Notes under the pieces: generated by a model
Told to the model about the DNA's origin: nothing
What the model saw: the letters and a program-made list of their open reading frames with translations, nothing else
Databases searched by the model: none
Assembly (NCBI RefSeq): GCF_037975245.1
Contig: NC_092569.1
Span: forward strand, 29,412,168 to 29,476,167
Direction: 5' to 3'
Length of the DNA stretch: 64,000 nucleotides
DNA from: Apostichopus japonicus
Taxonomy: Eukaryota; Echinodermata; Holothuroidea; Aspidochirotida; Stichopodidae
Made by a program: the position numbers and the translations under genes
Shown here: positions 23,867 through 34,000 of the stretch, in pieces
How positions within the stretch are numbered: position 1 is the first letter of the stretch
How the letters are laid out: every line of letters starts with the position of its first letter

Positions 23867-24195
23867 CTACACTGGTCGTATTATCATTTCTGTGTATTGC
23901 AAGTTGCACTCATATCCACTAAGATATCTCCAGTAGTTGTTCGTGCCTCGAGTGGAGCTGCCGTAGTCTCCGTTGAGGTGAGAATAAGCGCACTTACCAC
24001 AGCCGTCTCCGACAGGGAAATGCTCGCAATAATAATCATAAGTACGGCAATAAGAATTAGACCTATCATGATCATGGTTCCCGAACCACCAGGCTGATCC
24101 ATGTTTCTCCGCACAGTCAAAATCACTCCACCCGTCATTGTCTTCGTCACGTGTGCTGAATGGTTTGTTGTTGCTTAACGACATAGCATCATAAC
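23867..24195 (-). pseudogene. Orphan fibrinogen-domain terminal exon
   Basis: This is a complete final FBG exon: acceptor after ATCCGTAG, start in the same phase as in B and C (first two bases GT of a Gly codon), 108 codons, stop TAG. It carries RDEDNDGWSDFDCAEKH (Ca site), the Cys-rich insertion (23993-24082) and ends YTEMIIRPV. It closely resembles the gene C exon, with changes such as HGSAWWF for HRGAWWF and EMII for EMKI. No matching upstream exons exist before gene B; similarity to the other units stops near 24712. It is either a relic of a deleted gene or a distant alternative last exon of gene B. Confidence 0.7.
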
Positions 24196-26693
24196 CTACG
24201 GATTCGGGGGGAAAATTCAAACGTTACCTGCACTCCATCGTTCCGTAATTTGTATTACTTATTGTTACTATTGGCACTTTTTCTTGTAACATGTTATTTC
24301 TTACAGCAATAAAAAATTAATTTCATTTCATATGTATTAACGAAGGAATACACCACATCAGTCTATTATACGAAAAAAAGAAAGAAAAGAAAGCCATACC
24401 TTGGCGTTGCCATTTTTTTTTTGTAAAACTTTCACTAACAGGTCTTGACCTTCGTGTATTTAGTAAATTGCTCAATTTTTTCCCATGTAAACATTTGTTT
24501 ACATTGTATTATCATTAGAAATCACTATATTGTTCTAAATTTTCCAAACTTAATTTAGAAATGGAAACCGAATATTGGGAATTTATTTGTGTTTGCTTGT
24601 TGTTTTCATCAGTTCATTAAGTTGATAGTTATTTGATCATTCAGTGTTTAGTGCCCGATGTAGTAAAGTTTCTTACGATGTTAGTTTCCAAATTCTCAAA
24701 GTTAAAGGTATTCTCTCAGCTAGAATTTTTTTTAGAGGGCGGGCCAATTTCATAGGTTTCGCTAGTACACCGTTACTCCAGTTTCTGACTTGGTCACGTG
24801 ATATGTAATATACTGCCACTGTACAGTGTATATCCTGTTTATAAATGTACGTAATGTATAGCACAGTTTCAAGCAGTGTTAGCATAACACACGTCACATG
24901 TATATTGCGGTCTGTCTTGCGGTCGCCGCGCTGTTTAGGTGGAAGGCACAGGTTGCTTTATTGTGGGTCCCGATGATAAAAGCAGTGAGCGAAAAGGGAC
25001 AGAGAATTGCAGGCATGAAAAGTGTACTTAAGCTGGTGCTATGTGGAATGGGTCTCCAAAAACGATATACTGGAACAGAGATCGGGTATCGACAAAAAGA
25101 CCAATGCTACCTTCGCGGAGTATTTACTGGCAAATCATGCGAGAAGGTAGGCAGCAAATTATTCTAACGACTAACGTTATATATTTACTATATATTTAGG
25201 CTACAATATACTGTTTACCGGTCGAAGTGTTAGGTCTACTGTAGGCTTCCTTATTATATTGTTCTATAGATCGATGCTAGGCGTACTTAGGAGTAGCTAG
25301 GCCGACAAACTAAGGCAACTAATACCCCGAAAGGCCTTTGCTAGTAGTAGTAGTAGTAGTATAGTAAGTATTGCTAAGTTTGGAACACTGCGAAGTTCGG
25401 ACACCCCTAAGTAATACACAATTTCACCATGACAACCTACGACAAGAGCCAATTGCACGAGAAAATACGAAGCTGCAGTTATTTTTTCTCCAAAATGACC
25501 CAACCATATCAAGTATATTTTTCAGGTGATTTATATAATCAGATATAGTTTTGGGGTGTTTTAAGTCTTAGGTGTTCGAACTTCGCAGTGTCCATGCTAC
25601 TGCAGTGCGGGCTGCTGTACTTACTGTAGCCTAGCCCAGGCCGGACATTTTTTGAAATGTTAGTTATGCTTTTCTACTTATATTCGCCTAGTAAGCATTA
25701 TCAGTATGGAAGTATGCGGTATCATATGTGTTTGGTTAATGATTCGGTAGTTTTGCAAATATGAATAGGCCTTAGCCTACATCAGTGTAATATGGACATG
25801 TATTGGTAGGGAGATCTCCCCACAAGAAAATAAGCCTTGAAACAAATGCAACTTCTCATGAGCGGAGCAATAGCAAAAGAAGAACTACTGTAGCCTAGCT
25901 CCAGGACCAGATTCATACAATGATGCACAATGCAGGGCCTACCTCAATTTGGTGGTTATTCCTGTCAAGAGCATGTTTTGATCAAGCGTCTGGGCATATT
26001 TATTTTGTAACTGCAAGTCTAGTATGCAGTGAGGTACTTGGGGGACAGGGGCCTATCCTCAATAAAGTAACTGTTTTCATTTCCTACTTTAGTTTACAAT
26101 CACAATTATATAGTTCCTTGCAACAGATAAATTAGTCTGACAACTTGAAAATTTACTGCATATTTGCCTGCATGGTCATTCTCAGTTATAGACTACTAAT
26201 TTGTGTAGCCATTCCATATTTGTCTTTTTTTTGTCTGAGCATAGGTTCTTAAATGGTAAAATAACCTCAAATCTGCTGAGCAACTCCAAGATGAACTAAG
26301 TTACTAAGGCAATGGGTACTTTTTACATTTTAAAGTCTAATATGCATAGGCTAGGAATTTTTACTTTGCTTCACTTGCTCGCCAATCCGCATAGCCACTT
26401 TAGCTATGGATGATTCTTCACTTGCACAGACAAAATGTACGCATAAATTGAAACCCTTTCTATTCCAAAATAGAGAATTGCCTAATACCCCCAACTTGGT
26501 AGTAACTTAAAAAAGAAAACGGTAGCGGCTACCTCATTTCCTCGTTACTGTAGTGTAAAGTCATATAGGTAAGTTTTCTAAATGAAAGTCAAAAGCCTTC
26601 TCAGAAAGAAGCTACAATAGCTCTACATGCTCCTTCGTTGAATTAGTGAAGAATACTGTACACATATTGATGCATTCATAACATGACAGTTTG
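24196..26693. other. Non-coding DNA right of the orphan exon
   Basis: Up to about 24712 it matches the intron upstream of the terminal exon in C (56833-57390) and B (41107-41640). Beyond that point similarity stops. An open plus-strand frame at 24898-25167 matches no family I know. A MITE lies at 25382-25593. Confidence 0.55.
25382..25593. mobile_element. 212-bp MITE
   Basis: The left end GGAACACTGCGAAGTTCGGA and right end, inverted, GGACACTGCGAAGTTCGAAC continue as near-matching arms of about 28 bases (to CCCCTAAG and ACCTAAG). No coding capacity; superfamily not assigned. Confidence 0.7.
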
Positions 26694-26698
26694 CTATC

Positions 26699-28699
26699 TG
26701 TCACCCACAAAAAGAATGCAAGTGGCAATGCGACACATTCGCCTAGCGGCTATCCAAAATCAATATGCAATGTAAAAAAGAAATACTCCAACCAACTAAT
26801 GATGCAGAACAAGTTTTATAAATTCAACTTCTTAAGTGAATAGGTATTTATTGAGGAGGAACTTTCTCCTTAAAATAATAAAAAAAAGGAACATGCAAAA
26901 TAAAGGTTACAGCGTTCTGTAATACTGCTTAGGAACACGTAGGACTCCTGAATACTTAGAGATAACAGATTGCTTTGGCGCAATCTTTACCAGAGGATAA
27001 CATATACTACATTTAGCTTAACTACTGAAAAGGTTAAGACTTTCCAAAGTTTTGATACCCCTGGATCTTTTTCAATTGCGAGAGAGCAAACTGGCACGTA
27101 TAAATTTAGTCTTAATATATATTAATTGGATATTCTTTTCTCTATAAAAGAATGAGATTACCTCTTCTAGTCTGAAGAGCTTTCCCCCCTTTACATCATG
27201 AAATTCTGATTTAACATTTATCTTAAAAAAAAAATGAGTTCTGAGTTGTCACTATGACGAATATTGCCTAAAGGTGTTGACAATACTTGTTGACACGTGG
27301 TTGCTGATATCAGGTTGTGGTAGGTGTTATAGTCGGTGATAAAACTATCCTCAAAAGCTTCCGGTCTTCGACCCAATGTGAGAGGAAAGTGGCACTGTAT
27401 CGGAACAAAATACACAATCAGATTCTCTGATAATACTTTGTCCAAATACAATATACTAAATATGTTGCATAAATTTATAATACAAAATTTGTAACAATAA
27501 GCCATATATGAATCTTGAACAAAGTTTAGTTTGTTCCACATACAAACAAAAAATTGGTTAAACTCAAACATATATACATTCCTACTCCAAAGCTATGGTG
27601 AGCACATCATAACTCTCCTTTATGCACACTAACCTCATGTTCACTCCACTAAACATATAACCCCTCTCTGCCAAAATCACTTGAATTAATTTGTAATGCT
27701 ATAAAAGTTACCATCACTATTACAATCATAGCAAACATCCACTTTCTTAAGGAAAGTCAATTAAGGCGTGACTTTTACTATCCAACATAATGAAAAATTA
27801 CTACACAAAATTAAACTGACTTTTGTATGCATATTCACCTCCAAAAGTATACAAACTTTAAAGTGGTTGCATCCCGAATATTACATATACAGAACAGATT
27901 AATATAACAAGTTTCTACTTACAATGGTTCCAGTTCTTAAACTGTCAGACGAGCTCTGCAATACAGCTTTACTTTATCCGGTCAGGTGATGTACTTCCAT
28001 CCCAACTCTGCCGACAAGCTGCCCTATCCAGAACACTAAATATTGTGTGATACTGGAATCTCCAGGGAAAAATTGTGTTTCAAGCTTTCACAGTTAAATG
28101 CCAGATATTAATTAAAGTATGCCAGCCCAGGCTTCAATACAGGTATCCTATATATAGGATCCTGTGCCCCATGATATGAAAATCACAATATTGTAGCTCC
28201 GTCTTTTTCAGCTAAGAGATATAGCAGGACTCAATCCGATGATGGTATTTTGGAGAGTGAATAAAAATCTTATCCAACACTCACTTCACTGGCTGGATGT
28301 GATGTCACACATAATTACTAGTGTATCAATTTGCATAACTTGGCAATACAATACATTGTCATCTTGACTATGTCCTGCCCTGGTAGGTTTCTTTTGTGTG
28401 CACTAGCTATGCTATGCTACCCTGTACCTTTGTATTATTATACTATGCCCTGACCTGGTGATGTTTCTTTTGTATACATACTCAATTATGCTACCTTGTA
28501 TTTTTGTAGTGAATGGAGGGATTAGGGTTTATGTAAATTGTCCTACATCCTTGGATACTACTTTCCAACATCAACAACAACCAGCATTGATTAAAGTAAA
28601 AGTTACTAAAAAAAAACTTTCTAAAATAAACAGCTGACAGATTGACTTCTTCTGTCATACAAATACAAATTAACTAAATTATACTATTCTAATGTGACA
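26699..28699 (-). repeat. 3' LTR of the Gmr1-type element
   Basis: 2001 bp, identical to the other LTR except for one T fewer in the C/T run near 27190 (matching 34490). Confidence 0.93.
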
Positions 28700-28704
28700 A
28701 TTAA

Positions 28705-28715
28705 CTCCCTCCTTT
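28705..28715 (-). other. Polypurine tract
   Basis: On the minus strand the run AAAGGAGGGAG stands five bases upstream of the 3' LTR, where plus-strand DNA synthesis would be primed. Confidence 0.7.
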
Positions 28716-28863
28716 AATAAAATGTGTCTAACACATTTATACACATCTCACATTAGGATATTTGTTTCAGCCTATCCTGCACTGAAATCTCCTTCAATTT
28801 CCTCTGCTTCTCCCTAAGCTTCCTGAAATCACACATTTCCATACACTATTGGAAATGAATTTC

Positions 28864-31800
28864 TTACAGCTCTTTGCTGATGAAGGATAAGAAATTGGCT
28901 TGCATTATTTCTGTACTTCTACTCAAGTAGTCAGCCCCTACATTATCGGCTCCCTTTATCACTTGGATGCGGTAACGATATGGCTGTAATGCCAGTGCCC
29001 ACCTCATTATCCTTCCATTTGCCACTTTCGACTTCCGAATGCATGTCAATGGTTGATGGTCTGTCTCTATTACAAATTCCTTGCCATAGAGATATGGCTC
29101 AAACTTGAGTACAGCCCAGACTACGGCCAAGCATTCTCTCTCCATCACTGAGTATCTCATTTGACTCTTGTTCAGCTTTTTGCTAGCATAGGCTACTGGA
29201 AATTTTTCACCTGCAAACTCCTGAAGAAGGATCGCCCCAACTCCTGTATCCGAAGCGTCTGTCCGAAGTGTGAATTCTCTGTGGAGGTCGGGGAGCTGAA
29301 GTATCGGTGAGCTTGCAAGCTTACTCTTCAGTGTTTGGAACGCCTGTTCCTGGCTCTCGCCCCATCTAATCACGTTTGGTTCCCCTTTCTTCGTACAGTT
29401 AGTCAGTGGTACTGCCACGGCTGCGAAGTTTGGTACAAACTTCCTGTAGTAACCTACCAACCCTAAGAATGATCTCACTTGAGTCTTTGTAGTTGGTCTC
29501 TCTGCTTGCTGAATGGCTTTAATTTTGTCAGGTTTGGGTTTTACTCTACCTTCTCCTATAATATGTCCTAAAAATTCCACCTCATTGTACCCAATGAAAC
29601 ATTTTGTAGGTCTAGCCGTCAAGTTGGCTTTCTTGATTCTTGTGAAGACTTCTTTTACTCTCTGGAGATGTTCCTCCCATGTCTGAGTGTGTATCAGGAT
29701 ATCATCTACATAACTATGGACATTCTCAATTCCTTTAAGAAGCTTCCTCATCACTCTGTTGAATGTAGCACCAGAATTCACAAGACCAAATGGCATCATA
29801 TTGAACTCGTATAACCCATCATGAGTCACAAATGCTGTTAATGGCTTCGACTCTTTTGCCATTGGGATTTGCCAGTAACCTTTGCTCAGATCGATTTTAC
29901 TGAAGTAGCAATCCTTGGATAACTTTGCAAAAATCTCTTCCTGGTCTGGAACAGGCTCAGCATCAAACTCCGTGATCATGTTAATTTTGCGTGTGTCGCA
30001 ACAGGCCCTCAAAGATCCATCCGGCTTCTTTAATGCTACCAACGGACAAGCGTATGGACTTTTGCTGTGCGATATTACGCCCATCCTCAGCATACTTTGG
30101 ATCTCCTTGCGGATATCATCTCGAAGAGCATGTGGTATTGGATAAGGTTTACTCCTTATAGGTGTTGTATCGCTGACTTTGATGACATGTTCACCGAGCT
30201 TTGTCTTCCCCGGTAGGTCAGTCAAACTGTCTTCAAACTCTGTCAATATTTGTTGTACCTGTTGAGTTTTTGTTTTTCCTAATTGTCCGCTGATATTCAC
30301 ATCAGTACTTCGCTCCTTCTGAAACATAGGTGGAAGATGTATAAGATCATCTGTGAAAAATGATTTGAGTTCAGATATACCAGATTTCTCTTGTGGTTCA
30401 TCTTCTAGAACCGATGTGCAGACAACTTCATACATACTTTGTATTGGCATCTCGAACATAGTAGCTGCCACTTCACGTCTGTTATATTTCTTTAGCAGGT
30501 TGGCGTGAAATGTTTTGACCCTATGGCCAAAGTCTATTTTGTAGTTCATTGTACCAACTTTCTCCACTATTGGAAATGGTCCCTTCCACTGCATAAGTAG
30601 CTTGTTCTTATCAGTGGGGAGAAGGAGGAGGACTTCTTCTCCTACTTTCATGTTTCTTACTCTTGCTTTCTTGTTGTAGTACGTTTTGTACCTTTGTCTA
30701 GACTTCTTGAGCTCCTCACGTGCTAGTTGACATGTTTGCTCCAAACGTTCCTGTAAGTCCAACACGTACTGGTACACAGTCTTCGTCTCACTTACTTCTG
30801 ATTCGCCGGTCCATAATTCCTTAAGAATCCGCATAGGACCACGCACGGTCCGCCCATATAGCAGTTCAAATGGCGAGAAGCCTGTGCTTTCCTGTGGCGT
30901 TTCCCTGTACGCAAACAGTAGGGGATCTATATATCTGTCCCAATCTTTAGGCCTTTCATCGCACATCTTCTTTAACATTGCTTTCAATGTGCCATTAAAT
31001 TTCTCTACCAACCCATTGCACATGGCATGGTACGGAGTCGTGGTTAATCGGCGAATTGACAATAATCGGCTAACTTCTTTCATGACGCCAGAGACAAACT
31101 GAGATCCTTGGTCAGTTAATACTTCTTTTGGGAAGCCTAATCTTGAATAAATTCCAAGGAGTTCCTCAGCTACTGACTCAGCTTCAATGGTTTTCATTGG
31201 TACTGCTTCTGGGTATCTAGTTGCGTAGTCAACTAAAACCAATATGTATCGATGTCCACGCTCTGTGGCTGGCTTGATCGGTCCTACTAAGTCTACTGCT
31301 ACCCTTTGAAATGGTTCTTCAATCAGCGGCATACTTCCTAATGGTACTTTAGTAACACGACCTTTAGGGAGGGTTCTTTGGCATACATCACACGACTGAC
31401 AATACCTGGTAACGTCTGCTTGCATTCCAGGCCATGTAAAGTCACTCATTACTTTATCACGCGTCTTTTTGGATCCTTGATGACCCCCTAGAATCGATTC
31501 GTGTGCTACCTTTAATACATGATCTCTGTAGTCAACTGGAACTACTACCTGCCTAAATCTGTTTCCAAATTCCACTCGAGGAGAACTAAATTCTCTGTAG
31601 AGAATGCCACTGGACTTCACATATTTATGAGTACTCCCATTTTTACTCACTTTATCATCTCCTGTTTCGGCTAACTGTCTGATTTTTTCCAAGGTGGGGT
31701 CCTGTTGTTGCTTTTCACGTAGCATGTCTGCAGTAACCTCTTCACCAATCGGGGACGATACCTTTAACTTTTTAAAGGGCTTCTCTTTTGCTTTGCTCTG

Positions 31801-33516
31801 ACTCCTTGTCTGTGCTGCGGCAACTGTATTTGGGTCATCATCATTCCTTATTGCCATAGGCTTGGTTACATTTGGTGGTGGTTGTACTGGTTGATCCTGT
31901 GTCTGTGACTCTTCCCAATTCGGGTCTGGATTGGTAGGTTCTCGTACACCTGGGACATTCCCTAGAATTAAATCATAGACTGGATCATTCATACACAAGG
32001 CCGAAACTGAACCTGAGAAGTATGGAGTATCCACGAGTATGTTGGCAACGGGATATTGTCGTACCGTACCGTCAATCAGGATGCAAGTTTTAACGTCACC
32101 TGTCATTTGGCTGGGCTTGACGTACTGAGATCTTACAACTACACCACTGCATCCACTGTCCCGTAATACTTTAACACTTTGATTCCCTATCTTACCCATT
32201 TGAACAGGCATCGACGACAAATTCTGATCTTTACATGCGGCTGTAACTTGAGTCAATACAGTTAACTTGTGACCACAATCTAATGTGAAGAATCCCTTCT
32301 TACTTGCTTGGAATAGATGAGGATCTGGCTTTACCATCATGAATGCCCCAATGTCTGTACATGCACCGCCAGTTTCCTTTTTGTCTGGAAGGTTCTGTTC
32401 GGTCAAAGTTGAGGCGCGTTTCTCCATCATGTCACTAAATACATCTGTCATAAGAGCCATGGTTTGCATTCGCTTTGTCCTACAGTCTCTTGCAAAGTGG
32501 CCTGGTTTATCACAAATATAGCATTTCCTGGGTTCACTTCTCTGCCCAGAATACGTTTTCCCTTTCTGATTTTGTTGCGGGAACTTCTGATTGTGATTGT
32601 GGAATCTTCCGTTGTTACGATTCTGGTTCCTCGTGGAATTACTGTTTTGAGTACTTCTACTATTCTTGGAGTGACCAGGATACCAACCTCCATGTGCTTC
32701 TACATATTGATCGGTAAATTCACCCATTGTTGTGATGTTCTTCGGCTTTCTTTCTTTCAGAAATGTTTCCAAATCTTTGCTACATGAGTTCAAGAACTGC
32801 TCTCTCAATATTATGTCTTGGAGTTGTTCATAAGTAGTTACTTCCTCTAATTCCATCCATCTATGGAGATAATTCTTTAATTTTGTGACATACTTGGTTC
32901 CTGTATCTTCATGTGCAGGTCTAATATCACGAAATTTCTTCCTAAAACCATCGGCTGTAAGGTGGTATGCACGTAATAAGGCTTGCTTTACCTTGTCGTA
33001 ATCTTTGGAATCCTCAAGTGAAAGTGATGAATATTCAAACAATCCACAACCTTGAATAAGTGCTGAAAGACTTGTGGCCCATACAGTATCCCTATCCCAA
33101 CCTTGCAATGTGGCATAACGTTCAAATCTATTGATATATGCATCAATGTCGTCTTTCTCTTGGTTGAATGGTGGCAGTTTAGGTGGTCTACTTCTTGCTG
33201 CACTACCATTACCATGATAACCTCCATTGCCTATCTGTGCTTGTGCCTCAGCTTGGGCTTGCTTTGCTTCTTCTATCTTGAGTTGTATTTCTAACTGCTT
33301 TGCCTTTTCTCTTTCTATCTTTTCTTGTCTCTGCCTATCTTCTTCTTGTTCGTGTGCATCAATCGCCCTTTGCTTAGCTCTTCGATCTCTTTCTTCATCT
33401 CGTTCTTGCTTAAGCTTGTCCCTTTCATCATCTAAGAATTGTTTTAGTTCTACACCTTTGAGACCTAACTTTTCTCCGATTGACACAAGTTTTTCTAACT
33501 CTAGTTGACTAGTCAT
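28864..33516 (-). CDS. gag-pol: Gag-Pol polyprotein of the Gmr1-type retrotransposon
   Basis: The open frame extends to 33552; I prefer the second Met (33516), which opens a charged leader. Residue numbers count from 33552. A charged coiled-coil-like stretch lies at about 45-105, a SCAN-like capsid segment at 187-285, and a CX2CX4HX4C knuckle at 344-357. Protease Asp-Ser-Gly starts at 465. The integrase zinc site begins with His 684, and its catalytic residues are Asp 754, Asp 814 and Glu 850 (35 residues between the last two). A GPF-type module sits near 985, the reverse transcriptase YVDD is at 1281-1284, and the first RNase H Asp is at 1432. No stop or frameshift is present, and no separate gag frame exists. 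Expression as one polyprotein is inferred. Confidence 0.95.
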   Translation of the reverse strand: MTSQLELEKLVSIGEKLGLKGVELKQFLDDERDKLKQERDEERDRRAKQRAIDAHEQEEDRQRQEKIEREKAKQLEIQLKIEEAKQAQAEAQAQIGNGGYHGNGSAARSRPPKLPPFNQEKDDIDAYINRFERYATLQGWDRDTVWATSLSALIQGCGLFEYSSLSLEDSKDYDKVKQALLRAYHLTADGFRKKFRDIRPAHEDTGTKYVTKLKNYLHRWMELEEVTTYEQLQDIILREQFLNSCSKDLETFLKERKPKNITTMGEFTDQYVEAHGGWYPGHSKNSRSTQNSNSTRNQNRNNGRFHNHNQKFPQQNQKGKTYSGQRSEPRKCYICDKPGHFARDCRTKRMQTMALMTDVFSDMMEKRASTLTEQNLPDKKETGGACTDIGAFMMVKPDPHLFQASKKGFFTLDCGHKLTVLTQVTAACKDQNLSSMPVQMGKIGNQSVKVLRDSGCSGVVVRSQYVKPSQMTGDVKTCILIDGTVRQYPVANILVDTPYFSGSVSALCMNDPVYDLILGNVPGVREPTNPDPNWEESQTQDQPVQPPPNVTKPMAIRNDDDPNTVAAAQTRSQSKAKEKPFKKLKVSSPIGEEVTADMLREKQQQDPTLEKIRQLAETGDDKVSKNGSTHKYVKSSGILYREFSSPRVEFGNRFRQVVVPVDYRDHVLKVAHESILGGHQGSKKTRDKVMSDFTWPGMQADVTRYCQSCDVCQRTLPKGRVTKVPLGSMPLIEEPFQRVAVDLVGPIKPATERGHRYILVLVDYATRYPEAVPMKTIEAESVAEELLGIYSRLGFPKEVLTDQGSQFVSGVMKEVSRLLSIRRLTTTPYHAMCNGLVEKFNGTLKAMLKKMCDERPKDWDRYIDPLLFAYRETPQESTGFSPFELLYGRTVRGPMRILKELWTGESEVSETKTVYQYVLDLQERLEQTCQLAREELKKSRQRYKTYYNKKARVRNMKVGEEVLLLLPTDKNKLLMQWKGPFPIVEKVGTMNYKIDFGHRVKTFHANLLKKYNRREVAATMFEMPIQSMYEVVCTSVLEDEPQEKSGISELKSFFTDDLIHLPPMFQKERSTDVNISGQLGKTKTQQVQQILTEFEDSLTDLPGKTKLGEHVIKVSDTTPIRSKPYPIPHALRDDIRKEIQSMLRMGVISHSKSPYACPLVALKKPDGSLRACCDTRKINMITEFDAEPVPDQEEIFAKLSKDCYFSKIDLSKGYWQIPMAKESKPLTAFVTHDGLYEFNMMPFGLVNSGATFNRVMRKLLKGIENVHSYVDDILIHTQTWEEHLQRVKEVFTRIKKANLTARPTKCFIGYNEVEFLGHIIGEGRVKPKPDKIKAIQQAERPTTKTQVRSFLGLVGYYRKFVPNFAAVAVPLTNCTKKGEPNVIRWGESQEQAFQTLKSKLASSPILQLPDLHREFTLRTDASDTGVGAILLQEFAGEKFPVAYASKKLNKSQMRYSVMERECLAVVWAVLKFEPYLYGKEFVIETDHQPLTCIRKSKVANGRIMRWALALQPYRYRIQVIKGADNVGADYLSRSTEIMQANFLSFISKEL

Positions 33517-33976
33517 GACTAAAGTATAACAATGACAATGTATTGAAACCAATTACTGATGCCTGCAGTTTAGTTTAGAGTGCGCGCAATTTATAGTTAC
33601 ATCCGACAACAATGTAATTTCATATCATAGGTAACACAGTTGTACGATTAAACAACAATGATACACTAATTGTGTAAGTGGATTTCACGTCTGGCATAAA
33701 ACATGTAAAATACAAAACACAATTAACTACTTGCCAACCAACATTACGTTAGATGTTGCTTCAGTTCTTGTCGGGACCGCCAGTAAGACGCTAGAATGGA
33801 AGTACACAGGTAGACCGACCAAATAAGAGCTGCTCTTGCGGAATTCGTCTGCGAATACAAGTAAATACAAACAATTAATATACATATAATTCACAGGTTG
33901 AATTTTATGACACCAACCAGTTATGTATTTTTCACTTCTGTCAAAGAAAATGCTTATGCTTAAATCTTGGATAGAA

Positions 33977-33994
33977 TTCCCGGATAGGCCCCCA
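33977..33994 (-). other. Probable primer-binding site
   Basis: On the minus strand TGGGGGCCTATCCGGGAA begins six bases after the 5' LTR. TGG complements a tRNA CCA end, and the rest would pair with an acceptor/T-arm reading ATAGGCC after CCCGG. I cannot name the tRNA. The six-base gap is larger than usual. Confidence 0.5.
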
Positions 33995-34000
33995 TTTAAT

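Noticed and set aside
23843-24150. Frames overlapping the terminal FBG exon in other registers (also 40792-41164 and 56521-56848)
   Set aside because: They are out-of-frame readings of the FBG exon; the FBG frame has domain motifs and splice support.
27218-27571. 117-codon frame in each LTR (also 34521-34874)
   Set aside because: It appears twice only because the LTRs are copies of one sequence. No family resemblance, AT-rich, overlaps the probable R/U5 region.
29915-33508. Several frames antisense or out of frame to the retrotransposon polyprotein
   Set aside because: Shadows of a strongly coding frame; the polyprotein explains the open reading.
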